Source: Segetibacter sp. 3557_3
Lineage (GTDB): Bacteria > Bacteroidota > Bacteroidia > Chitinophagales > Chitinophagaceae
Length of the DNA: 64,000 nucleotides
Direction: 5' to 3'
Assembly (NCBI RefSeq): GCF_004354985.1
Contig: NZ_SMSK01000023.1
Span: forward strand, 1 to 64,000
How positions within the stretch are numbered: the first letter of the stretch is position 1; the number at the start of each line of letters is the position of its first letter. Positions 54,711-62,584 of this stretch are shown here, piece after piece. The translations under genes and the position numbers were made by a program. The notes below the pieces were generated by a model that did no database searches, was not told the origin of the DNA, and saw only the letters and a program-made list of their open reading frames with translations.

Positions 54711-54995
54711 GAAGATACGGATGAAAGCGAGAGAAAACCCATTGCACACAGAAACCACGGATGTTCACAGATGAAATCGAGAGAAAACTCATAGCACACG
54801 GAAGACACGGATGCACACAGATGAAAGCCAGAGGAAACCTATAGCGCACAGGAGACATGGATGAGCCCAGATGATTTAACTATATTCTCTGAGGATTTCT
54901 GGGCAATCTGTGAGAACAAAAAATAGCACACAGAAAACACGGATGCACACAGATGAGTTTCCATTTTTCTGTGCATTTCTGTGTCATCTGTGTGC
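54711..54995. repeat. 50-bp tandem array with inverted copies
   Basis: Units starting at about 54711, 54751, 54801 and 54851 read GAARACACGG, ATGCACACAG, ATGAAAGCGA, GAGAAAACCC, ATAGCACACA, a 50-base period (the first unit lacks 10 bases). A further unit lies near 54932. CTGTGCATTTCTGTGTCATC (54969 onward) and GGATTTCTGGGCAATCTGTG (54893 onward) are inverted relatives, so the DNA or RNA could fold back. No coding potential. Confidence 0.85.
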
Positions 54996-55021
54996 GAACG
55001 CCCCTTCAATCGGTAGAGGCT

Positions 55022-55693
55022 TTATAGGTTTTTGATTGATATCGAAATATTATGTGGCGCTACTTCATCACCACCGAAGTAGGGGTATAACTGGTAGCCG
55101 GATGCCGTGGACGATGAGGCCGCCCGCTCCAATACTACAGAGATCCCGTTAACAGTGAATACATAGGTATTGCCTGCGAGTTTGATGCTGCAGATGTTTT
55201 CTGCACCAATGGCTACAGTTGTAATTTCACGGGAAGCAACAATACCATTATTGTACGCATAAGCAAACAGTCGTAACTGCCCGTCACTCCATCTCCAGCC
55301 GATACGTGCACTATTGCGATGGTGATCAAAACCCTCCGAAAAACCGTAGAGTTTATTAATGTCATACTGGTTGAAATTGTCAAGATTGTAGACGGCGGAT
55401 ACGTCGAAAACGGCAGAAAACCTCATCTCGCTAAGCGTAACAAATTTTAGCAGGTTTGGTGTGCAATAATGCTGGCCGGCAAATATGGTGTACTTAGTTG
55501 CCTGGGTAACCGGGATCTTTGTTCTACTGGCTGGACTGACTTCAAACGAATTTTGAGTTGTAGCTGAAACAACCTTGTTTGTAATGCCGGCTGGTGCAAC
55601 AACTTCCTTCATCTTATTGCTACAACTTAAGAGCATTGTGGTAAACAGGTAAGTAAACAAGGGTTTGAATGCGTTGGTTGGTGGAGTTTTCAT
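55022..55693 (-). CDS. lipoprotein of unknown function, concanavalin-like C-terminus
   Basis: The 223-residue protein has a lipoprotein signal (FTYLFTTMLLSCSNK, Cys ~24). The mature part includes YTIFAGQHYCTPNLLKFV, FDVSAVYNLDNFNQYDINKLYGFSEG, HHRNSARIGWRW and SGYQLYPYFGGDEVAPHNISISI. The beta-rich order and the terminal PYFGGDExAP strand pattern suggest a jelly-roll or concanavalin-like fold. I have seen similar hypothetical proteins as a recurrent family in Chitinophagaceae, with no known role. Monocistronic, between a repeat array and the M48 gene. Confidence 0.7.
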   Translation of the reverse strand: MKTPPTNAFKPLFTYLFTTMLLSCSNKMKEVVAPAGITNKVVSATTQNSFEVSPASRTKIPVTQATKYTIFAGQHYCTPNLLKFVTLSEMRFSAVFDVSAVYNLDNFNQYDINKLYGFSEGFDHHRNSARIGWRWSDGQLRLFAYAYNNGIVASREITTVAIGAENICSIKLAGNTYVFTVNGISVVLERAASSSTASGYQLYPYFGGDEVAPHNISISIKNL

Positions 55694-55845
55694 TAGAATA
55701 TTTTTGTCATATACTAACTAACTACCACAGCCATTTATTGCTTTATTTAACGGACAGAGGCCAAAAGCCGCGTTAAGAATGTACCAACGAATTTGAACGA
55801 TCCCGGTTTAGCCAGAGGCGCTAAAGTATAAGATCTGACAGTGTC

Positions 55846-55895
55846 CTAATACCCAATACCTGAATACCTTAATACCCAATACCTCAATACCCAAA
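55846..55895. repeat. AATACC-type short repeat tract
   Basis: TAATACCCAATACCTGAATA-type units of about 10 bases, related to those at 1.1-2.1 kb. It lies just past the M48 stop codon. Confidence 0.75.
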
Positions 55896-55900
55896 ACCCA

Positions 55901-56800
55901 CTAAGGAACTTCAATAACCGTCCAGTTGTTGGTGCGGCGGCTCCAGATAATTGCATAGTCTTTACCATGCAACAATCTAAAAGTGCGATCCCGGCTATTG
56001 TTGCTGAAACGAAGCCACCCATAATTGTAAACTTCGTATTTAAAAACAAAAGGCTGGGTTGTTTTCAGTGGAACCTGGCTAAAGTCGCGGCCATTATCAG
56101 ACAAGTAAACGGTCATGTCGGAATTGCCGTATAGTGATAAGTATATCCAGCTTGCATCGTTAGTGGCAGGAGGGGGATTTTGCTGTGGTTGTGGAGCGGG
56201 TACCGGGCCGGTGTTGCGGGTTGGCGGGTTATAGCCCTTGGCATAATTCCAACCGTTTGCAATTGCTGTCAGCCGGTCGGCCCTTGCCGGGTGGGAGGCA
56301 CTTGCAGTTGGGGATGCAATCTTTTCCATTGCCGCTCTTGCCTCACTCAGGCTTGCGCCCAATTTTGCCATAACATAACCAGAAAAATAGTCGGCTTCAA
56401 TTTCTTTGGGCGGCGTGCTTCCCTGCGCATCTACAACGTGATTGCGATAATGATGACCCATTTCATGCGCGAGGACACTTATTGACGCCCACTTTGTGCC
56501 GGCATAACCATCGAGGTTTTCAAGAAAATCATTGTCGTAAACAATGTATCGTTTGTTGCGGATAATTGTTGCGTAAGCGTTATTAATCCCGTTTTGCTCC
56601 TGGATGGTAAAGTTCTCTTTCCAGTTTACGGAGTCGAGCATAGTATTGATGTATTCCCGCGCTTCGTAAACCGATTGGAACTGGGACAGGGTACTTTTTG
56701 GCGGGATAATAATCCCACATTGATTGGTGCGCTGCCCAAAGGATACAAGGCAGGCTAACAGGCTTAGCGTAAACAAAAGAAAACGGCTGTTATATTTCAT
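55901..56800 (-). CDS. secreted M48-like zinc metalloprotease
   Basis: The 299-residue protein has a signal peptide (FLLFTLSLLACLVSFGQ). The catalytic HEMGHH motif lies at ~113 (VLAHEMGHHYRNH), and the distal zinc-ligand region is EIEADYFSGYVMAKLG. SHPARADRL follows, as in other M48 proteins. The last ~90 residues, after a proline-rich linker, form a separate beta-rich domain (WIYLSLYGNSDMTVYLSDNG to NNWTVIEVP). It has no transmembrane segments, unlike HtpX, so it acts in the periplasm or outside. The cysteine in LACLV is preceded by LLA, so a lipoprotein is conceivable. Substrates unknown. Confidence 0.85.
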   Translation of the reverse strand: MKYNSRFLLFTLSLLACLVSFGQRTNQCGIIIPPKSTLSQFQSVYEAREYINTMLDSVNWKENFTIQEQNGINNAYATIIRNKRYIVYDNDFLENLDGYAGTKWASISVLAHEMGHHYRNHVVDAQGSTPPKEIEADYFSGYVMAKLGASLSEARAAMEKIASPTASASHPARADRLTAIANGWNYAKGYNPPTRNTGPVPAPQPQQNPPPATNDASWIYLSLYGNSDMTVYLSDNGRDFSQVPLKTTQPFVFKYEVYNYGWLRFSNNSRDRTFRLLHGKDYAIIWSRRTNNWTVIEVP

Positions 56801-56961
56801 GGCATGTTGATTAACTTATTGGAAACGACACCTTTGAGTCGGTAGTTATTACCCCGGAGCTAAAGCAATAACTACGCCATTGCTACCGGTATGAAGCATT
56901 TAAAGTGGGATGATGGGCAAGCATGGTTTTTGAACTTACAGATTAACAAAACCATATCAAT

Positions 56962-57144
56962 ATGAGTAATCCCAACGAACAAAATAACCAGCCAAACCCT
57001 GAAGAAGGTGTTTCCGAAGATGATCCGGTTGAAGCCGGTAAAAAAGCCATCGAGGCAGCCAGGGCAACAGCAGGTTCCGGCACTACCGGCGACAAAGCTG
57101 AAGAAGAAAAGGCCGATGCGGAAAAGTGGCGAAACGAAGGATAG
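56962..57144 (+). CDS. 60-residue hydrophilic small protein
   Basis: The protein starts MSNPNEQNNQPNPEEGVSED and ends KAEEEKADAEKWRNEG. It is acidic, Asn/Glu/Ala-rich, with a likely helix over KKAIEAARATAG. No signal, membrane segment or known domain. It is short and hydrophilic like the genes at 13436 and 42954, and stands alone between the divergent protease and the convergent Nudix gene. Coding status rests on composition and on an ATG after an A-rich leader. Confidence 0.5.
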   Translation: MSNPNEQNNQPNPEEGVSEDDPVEAGKKAIEAARATAGSGTTGDKAEEEKADAEKWRNEG

Positions 57145-57166
57145 CTTCCTGCATCGGTATGATGCC

Positions 57167-57727
57167 TTACCCCATTGACTTGATCTTACGGGCAACTTTA
57201 CCGAACATGGGATCGATCTCGAGATCAGGAAGGCTTATCCATTTAGCAGCCGTAGACTCTTCGATATCGATATTAACTGCAGCAGGACCACGATAAGTAT
57301 ACAAGAAAGCAATATCGTGGTGTATGTGCGCGGGTTCACCTTTTTTCTTGTTTTCAGGAATGGGATGACTATCGATGTCGAAGATGTTTTCGCTTTCCAG
57401 CATTAGTTCCGTTCCGGGTATTCCGGTTTCTTCAGAAGCTTCGCGCTGTGCACCTGCAAGGATCGATTCATCGGATAGTTCTACATGACCCCCGGGCTGA
57501 AGCCAGCGATCCAGGAATTTATGTTTCAACAATAGCATGGCAGTCCGGCTTGAATTCAGGATGTAAGCGCTGGCGGTGATATGGCCGGTGAAGTTGGTGC
57601 GTAGGTACAAGTCGTCTCCATCGAATGTGTTAACAAATTCGAGGAGTGCGGAGGCCCTTTGCACCTGGTCGGGATAAGACACCAGGTAATCTGACAAAAG
57701 GCTTTGTAATTGTAGTTTGTTCTGCAT
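57167..57727 (-). CDS. Nudix hydrolase
   Basis: The 186-residue protein carries a Nudix box in GGHVELSDESILAGAQREASEETGI. The REASEETGI half matches the consensus, while the spacing from the second Gly to the first Glu is one residue longer than GX5E. The upstream LLLKHKFLDRWLQPGG and downstream IDIEESTAAKWISL segments are typical of Nudix_2-type folds. It should hydrolyse a nucleoside diphosphate linked to another group; the substrate is unknown. On the minus strand CATCTTTG (57739-57732), one mismatch from TAnnTTTG, ends 5 bases before the ATG. Confidence 0.85.
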   Translation of the reverse strand: MQNKLQLQSLLSDYLVSYPDQVQRASALLEFVNTFDGDDLYLRTNFTGHITASAYILNSSRTAMLLLKHKFLDRWLQPGGHVELSDESILAGAQREASEETGIPGTELMLESENIFDIDSHPIPENKKKGEPAHIHHDIAFLYTYRGPAAVNIDIEESTAAKWISLPDLEIDPMFGKVARKIKSMG

Positions 57728-57986
57728 GGCGCAAAGATGCCGCAGACCTTCCTATTCCAGGCTAAAAGCCATTAAATACTTTACCGGTTAGTTCGAGACT
57801 TGTAATTCGGAGTGATGAAGGATTATGTTGGAGGTTGTATGTTGAACTTTGTATGTGTAACGAGATATGAGACAGCGTACAGGTATTGGGGTATTGAGTA
57901 TGTGATGGAATTTGACCGGCTGATTGGTTCACTACGGAAATGCTTAGTTTTTTGCCGGCGCAAGAACGCGAGGAACAGGAGCCTAT

Positions 57987-59264
57987 TTACTTTTTTGTGT
58001 TGACCTTGTTTTTATTGATCCAATCCATTTCGATGCAAGCCTGGATAAAGGGGCCGATGGCTTTCAGGTCATCGTCTCTCTTTGGTTCGTTTACGTAGTA
58101 ATCGTATGTGCCATCCCGATATGGAACACCACCAAGACCGGCACCTGCAACCGCACGCATATAATGGTAGGTACCCTTACTGTCCTGCTCAACAAATTCT
58201 TTGATCATGCCGTTGTAAGCTTTCTGTATTGCCGGCAAAAACGAGTTGCTGATATAATTCATCCGTAAAGCTTTTGCCAATCCAAATACAAACATCGCCG
58301 TTGAAGAAGACTCAAGGTAATTGCCTTGCTGGCCTGCCTTATCGGTTACCTGCCACCAGACTCCTGTTTTTTGATCCTGCACCTGTACAATGGCTTTCGA
58401 CAAGCGATTAAGAATAGCAACCAGTTCATTTCTTCTCGAATGTGTTTTTGGAACAAGGTCCAATACATCTACAAGCGCCATCATATACCAACCCATTGCA
58501 CGACTCCAGAATTCGGGCGACCTGCCGGTTTGGGGATTGGCCCAGCCCTGGAGTTTGCTTTCGTCCCAGCCATGATACAGCAGGCCTGTTTTAGAATCAC
58601 GGCTGTACTTTTCCATCCATACGAATTGATTGATGATGTCGTTAAAGTCTTCGGGTTGGTTGTTTCGTACGGCATACTCTGCATAAAAGGGTTCGACCAT
58701 GTAAATTCCGTCGAGCCACATTTGCGAAGGGTACTTTAGCTTGTGCCAAAATCCACCCGCCCGGTTACGGGGTTGCCATGATACCTGGTTGCGCAGCAAG
58801 GTGGCGGCCTTTCTATACTTTTCGTGCTTGTAGTTATCGTACAGATAAAAAAGTTGTCTGCCGGGTGGAATATTATCGCTGTTGTATTCTTCGATGTTGT
58901 AGGTTTTAATGCTGCCATCGTCATTGATAAAGTGATCGATAATGTGTTTGGTATATTCGAGGTACACTTTATCGTTGGTTAGCTTACCCAGCCGTTCGAA
59001 GCCGATGAGTACAACGCCAATTTCATAGTTCCAGTTTGCCGGCCGGTTCTCCTGTGCCTCGGCTACGGTTTGACCGGGTTGAATGAGTTTATCCTGCTCT
59101 AGGTGACTGGCATATTTCTTAACCACCATAGAGTCTTTGTACGTTTGCATTATCGTAGCAGCCATGCTTCGAGCAAGATCAACCTGAGCGGATGCAACAC
59201 ATGAACTCAGCAGGAAAGCAAAAGAAATAAATAACCTTTTTCCGGGGTAGGTATTGACAGTCAT
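57987..59264 (-). CDS. GH105-type unsaturated rhamnogalacturonyl hydrolase, secreted
   Basis: The 425-residue (alpha/alpha)6-barrel enzyme has a signal peptide (LFISFAFLLSSCVASAQ). Typical GH105/GH88 segments are RPANWNYEIGVVLIGFERLG, YPSQMWLDGIYMVEPFYAEYA (catalytic Asp region), GLLYHGWDESKLQGWANPQTGRSPEFWSRAMGWYMMALVDVL, and ESSSTAMFVFGLAKALRM. It would remove unsaturated galacturonate from the end of pectin fragments produced by lyases. No lyase gene is in the window. It follows the amidohydrolase gene on the same strand, 300 bases apart. Together with the three GH43 enzymes it suggests pectin side-chain degradation, an inference from family associations. Confidence 0.88.
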   Translation of the reverse strand: MTVNTYPGKRLFISFAFLLSSCVASAQVDLARSMAATIMQTYKDSMVVKKYASHLEQDKLIQPGQTVAEAQENRPANWNYEIGVVLIGFERLGKLTNDKVYLEYTKHIIDHFINDDGSIKTYNIEEYNSDNIPPGRQLFYLYDNYKHEKYRKAATLLRNQVSWQPRNRAGGFWHKLKYPSQMWLDGIYMVEPFYAEYAVRNNQPEDFNDIINQFVWMEKYSRDSKTGLLYHGWDESKLQGWANPQTGRSPEFWSRAMGWYMMALVDVLDLVPKTHSRRNELVAILNRLSKAIVQVQDQKTGVWWQVTDKAGQQGNYLESSSTAMFVFGLAKALRMNYISNSFLPAIQKAYNGMIKEFVEQDSKGTYHYMRAVAGAGLGGVPYRDGTYDYYVNEPKRDDDLKAIGPFIQACIEMDWINKNKVNTKK

Positions 59265-59379
59265 ATGGCTATATCTGGAGGTAATTACTGATACTCAAAT
59301 ATCGTATTTTGGTGGCTAAGCACTGCTTCTTGTTTGCCCCGAGAGGTTTAGGTTGCATGTTTTAAGCTGCCATGCCCGA

Positions 59380-59440
59380 TGCCGTACAAGCGAGCGTGGC
59401 AAGTAAAGCCAGGCAACCAACAACTGCCCGTCCCATAAAA
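59380..59440 (+). repeat. dispersed intergenic hairpin element, copy 3 (decayed)
   Basis: TGCC/GGCA stem around the loop GTACAAGCGAGCGT, followed by CAACTGCCCGTCCCATAAAA, a degenerate version of the CTGCTGGTGACCAAA block. The 21-base block from TGCCG to GTGGC is identical to 36889-36907. It lies in the gap between two secreted hydrolases. Confidence 0.6.
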
Positions 59441-59567
59441 AAAATAAGTATGCAGGACACTGTACCCCAACCCAGTGGGAACCCGGGTATTCCGACAAGC
59501 TTACGCGTTGTCTTGTTGACATTGTTGGTAAAAACCAGGGTAGCGTTGCTTTCAGGGAAGCGTGTTG

Positions 59568-60659
59568 CTACTTCGGAAACAATGCGCTATCCACCATTGG
59601 CAACAGCCGTAAGGCGTTTTTATAGTAGATCTTTTTCAGGATATCATCCGGCAATCCCATGCCATACATAGCCCAGAATGCATGGTATTTCTTGTGGTAT
59701 GGGAAGTATTCGTCTTTTGTTTCGAGCACCCTGAAGTAGGTATTGTATTCCTCGGGAACCCAGCTGTCTTTACCAAATAAGATCCGGTCCTGGTATTTGG
59801 TGAAAAACTGGTTTGCGGCAATCGGCTGCCTGCCGATTTCGGCGATGACTGCACCAAATTCGACGTAGGTATTTTTAAATTCGTCCATCAGTTTGCTTAG
59901 TCTTCGCAGGTCGTTTGCATACCAACCAAAGTGTGCATTGATGAAGGTGGTGCCAGGGTGTTTTTTAAACATGCGGTGTTGCTCATCAATCAGTTGCTGC
60001 CATGGTGCCGGATCGGTGTTGCTTCTCTTGCGACCGGGCCGGGTGACCAGCTCAAGCCAGCGTTCATTGGTACTGTCCAATGGTTCCCAAAATTGTTTGG
60101 GATCGGCCGTGTGTATAAGAACGGGGATTTTTAACTCGCCGGCTTTTTTCCAGATGGGATCGAGGCGTACATCGTCGACCGGAACCCTTTTACCCTGGTT
60201 ATCTTTAACCGAAATGCCAAGTGTCTTAAATATTTTTAGTCCGGCCGCACCATTTTTTACGTCTTGGTCTAATTGTGCTGCCGCTTTTTGAGACCAATCG
60301 GGCTGGCCAATGCCATCGAAGTTGATGTTTGCAAATACCAGGAAGCGGTTAGCAGCGGTAGATTTAATATTAGCAACAGATTGTTTCAGCCGGTCACCAT
60401 TCGAGCCACTCAGGTTGATCATAACAATCATGTTCAAGGTGTCCATAACCTTGGTTAAGCCATTCAAAACCTGAGGCGACATATTGTTCTGGTGATTGTG
60501 AATATCGATGAATGGAAACTTTGCCTTAGTGAGAACATGTTGCGGAACAACCAGTGATGAGGGAGGATTATATGTTTCGAAATCAATATTACTTTTCACC
60601 TGGGCCCCGGCGATCATTGCTACCAGTACACCTGCAATTGCTAACGGTCCTTTTATCAT
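59568..60659 (-). CDS. amidohydrolase-2-family TIM-barrel protein, secreted
   Basis: The 363-residue protein has a signal peptide (LAIAGVLVAMIAGAQ). TIM-barrel metal-hydrolase features are visible: PFIDIHNHQ (HxH motif), GLKIFKTLGISVKD, IPVLIHTADP, TFINAHFGWYANDLRRLSKLMDEF, and RILFGKDSWVPEEY. The first His pair reads HNH, which keeps two metal-ligand histidines. Amidohydrolase-2 enzymes include decarboxylases and lactonases. Periplasmic location next to a pectin-type hydrolase hints at a sugar-acid lactone or a phenolic ester product, a guess. It is upstream of the GH105 gene on the same strand. Confidence 0.8.
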   Translation of the reverse strand: MIKGPLAIAGVLVAMIAGAQVKSNIDFETYNPPSSLVVPQHVLTKAKFPFIDIHNHQNNMSPQVLNGLTKVMDTLNMIVMINLSGSNGDRLKQSVANIKSTAANRFLVFANINFDGIGQPDWSQKAAAQLDQDVKNGAAGLKIFKTLGISVKDNQGKRVPVDDVRLDPIWKKAGELKIPVLIHTADPKQFWEPLDSTNERWLELVTRPGRKRSNTDPAPWQQLIDEQHRMFKKHPGTTFINAHFGWYANDLRRLSKLMDEFKNTYVEFGAVIAEIGRQPIAANQFFTKYQDRILFGKDSWVPEEYNTYFRVLETKDEYFPYHKKYHAFWAMYGMGLPDDILKKIYYKNALRLLPMVDSALFPK

Positions 60660-61007
60660 GAAGCGCTTTTACCCGCAAACTACTGCATCTGTAAAATTGT
60701 ACCGCAAAAACTAAGGCTGAATCCTCATCAACATATACCGGGCAGGTTAAACAAGCGACTACGAGACCCTTTTAATGCTTGCTCCAACAATCATAATGCG
60801 GTTTATATTCCATTGCGCAGTCTTTATATTCTTATAACTTGGTACACCATCCAGATGGTACCGCTACACAACACAGGCTGGGCTGAAACTGTTAACCAAA
60901 GAAGCTTACTATGATAAAGGAACAACACGCAAAAGCCTTCTGCCGACTGGAATGTTGGTTAGCGGCAGGAACATAGGGTAGCTCTCATAATAAACCAGCA
61001 ATTAAGT
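60660..61007. other. intergenic region with no recognised gene
   Basis: About 350 bases between divergent genes. It should hold both promoters, but no exact TAnnTTTG box was found on either strand. No repeat or hairpin of note. Confidence 0.5.
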
Positions 61008-62090
61008 ATGCGCTTTTTGTTTTGTATCGTTAACCTGTTAGCTTTTGTGTTGCATGGCTTTGCGCAGGCGGGCGCAAGCCGGAACAGTGTGCAGGCGCGC
61101 TTGCACTATGGGTTTATTCTGGCGCATACCGAGGCTGTTCAAAATACATCTGGTGCACGGCCGATCGGACTTGAAGTGGAACTCACCAAACAAAAAACCG
61201 ACACCGCCACCTGGAACCTTTGCCGTTGTTATCCCATAAAGGGTTGGAACCTTTCTTATGTTGACTTCGACAGTAAGATATTGGGGAGTGCCGCAACACT
61301 TGGCTACTTTATTCAGCCATCATACCGGCTTGGCCTTAAGAGCCAGTTCAGTTTGAAAGGTGGGGTAGGATTAAGTTATTTAAGTAATCCCTGGCACCCG
61401 CAAACAAATCCCAGCAATCAAAGCTACAGTACACGGGTAAGTGGGTTTTTGCAGTTTGGACTTGCCGGCGGCATACAGGTAGCACCGAAATGGTTGTTGC
61501 AGGCCGGGTTGCATTACCAGCACGTTTCCAACGGGGGCTTTAAGGAGCCAAATAAGGGTATCAACTGGCCGACCGCAAGCATCGGTGTTGCGTCATTCAA
61601 AACTCCGTATGGTCTTCCGGCATATAACCGGCGTATAAAGCGAGACTTCCGGGGTGAGAAGCCATATGTAGAGGCAGGCCTGTTCTTTTCCGCAAAGCAA
61701 GGCACCAAACCCAACGGAACAAGTCCCCGTACCCCACTCGCAGGGGCCATTGTGCAGGTGGAGAAACAGGTCAGTTCAACAGATGCCCTTAACGCGGGTA
61801 TCGAAGTTTATTATGACAACGCTTTAAACCAGCGGCTTAAGTCAGATAGCTTAACGGCCTCTGCGGTGCGTGGGGGAATATTGGCGGGGCATAATTTCCT
61901 GCTCGGCAGGTTCTTCTTCGGCCAGCAATTGGGTGTATACCTTTATAACCAAACCCCTTACTATAACCGCTTATACCACCGGTGGACGCTACGGTATCTA
62001 CTTCGCGAAAATCTTTCTGCCGGCATTGGCTTAAAGGTACACCGGCATATTGCCGACTTTATCGACCTAAGGGTGATGTATCGACTCTAA
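61008..62090 (+). CDS. acyloxyacyl hydrolase / PagL-like lipid A 3-O-deacylase
   Basis: The 360-residue protein has a signal peptide (FLFCIVNLLAFVLHGFAQA) and an alternating beta-barrel pattern. The PagL-type catalytic signature is in YQHVSNGGFKEPNKGIN, with His followed by Ser two residues later (HVSNG). An early HYGFILAHTEAVQN and ATLGYFIQPSYRLGL fit the family. The C-terminal half adds further barrel strands (FFFGQQLGVYLYNQTPYYNRLYHRWTLRYLL). It would remove acyl chains from lipid A in the outer membrane, altering the surface. It is monocistronic. The catalytic Glu cannot be placed by eye. Confidence 0.75.
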   Translation: MRFLFCIVNLLAFVLHGFAQAGASRNSVQARLHYGFILAHTEAVQNTSGARPIGLEVELTKQKTDTATWNLCRCYPIKGWNLSYVDFDSKILGSAATLGYFIQPSYRLGLKSQFSLKGGVGLSYLSNPWHPQTNPSNQSYSTRVSGFLQFGLAGGIQVAPKWLLQAGLHYQHVSNGGFKEPNKGINWPTASIGVASFKTPYGLPAYNRRIKRDFRGEKPYVEAGLFFSAKQGTKPNGTSPRTPLAGAIVQVEKQVSSTDALNAGIEVYYDNALNQRLKSDSLTASAVRGGILAGHNFLLGRFFFGQQLGVYLYNQTPYYNRLYHRWTLRYLLRENLSAGIGLKVHRHIADFIDLRVMYRL

Positions 62091-62237
62091 ATGAGTGATC
62101 ACGGCAGCTACACTGCTTCACTAAAACCAACACGACACTACGATCCAAGGGGCCGACAACCTTCCAACAAAAACTGTAAGACGCATATTCACCGTAGCGA
62201 ATGATAATAAATCGATTTGGATGAAAACAGGTCTCGA

Positions 62238-62444
62238 TTAGGGCTCCGGCTCTTCGAGGATCTCCTGGACACGCCCGATCTGGCCGTCTTCCAGACGTAC
62301 TTTGATGCCCCGGTGATGTTTTGGAGCGCTGGTAAGTAAATCTTTTACAACACCTTCCGTGAGTGTGCCACTTCGCTGATCCTTTTTCAGGATGATGTTT
62401 ACCAGCATGCCCGGTTTGATGTTGGCCCTTAAGGTTCCGTCCAT
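62238..62444 (-). CDS. YwbE family protein
   Basis: The 68-residue protein starts MDGTLRANIKPGMLVNIILKK and contains DQRSGTLTEGVVKDLLTSAP and HRGIKVRLEDGQIGRVQEI, an almost full match to the small conserved YwbE (DUF2196) family. I chose ATG 62444 because the upstream extension begins with TTG. The family is a short SH3-like barrel protein, sometimes suggested to bind nucleic acid, but no activity is established. It stands between two plus-strand genes. Confidence 0.9.
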   Translation of the reverse strand: MDGTLRANIKPGMLVNIILKKDQRSGTLTEGVVKDLLTSAPKHHRGIKVRLEDGQIGRVQEILEEPEP

Positions 62445-62584
62445 GTTTTCAAATTGATCCGGCAATATAGGATGGTTGAATCGAATAACAGGTGAATTTG
62501 AATAGCCTGTTGTAATTAGAATAACATGGGTTTACACCTTGACGCATATGTTAAAATGTGTTAAATTGAATAAAAAAGCATTAC

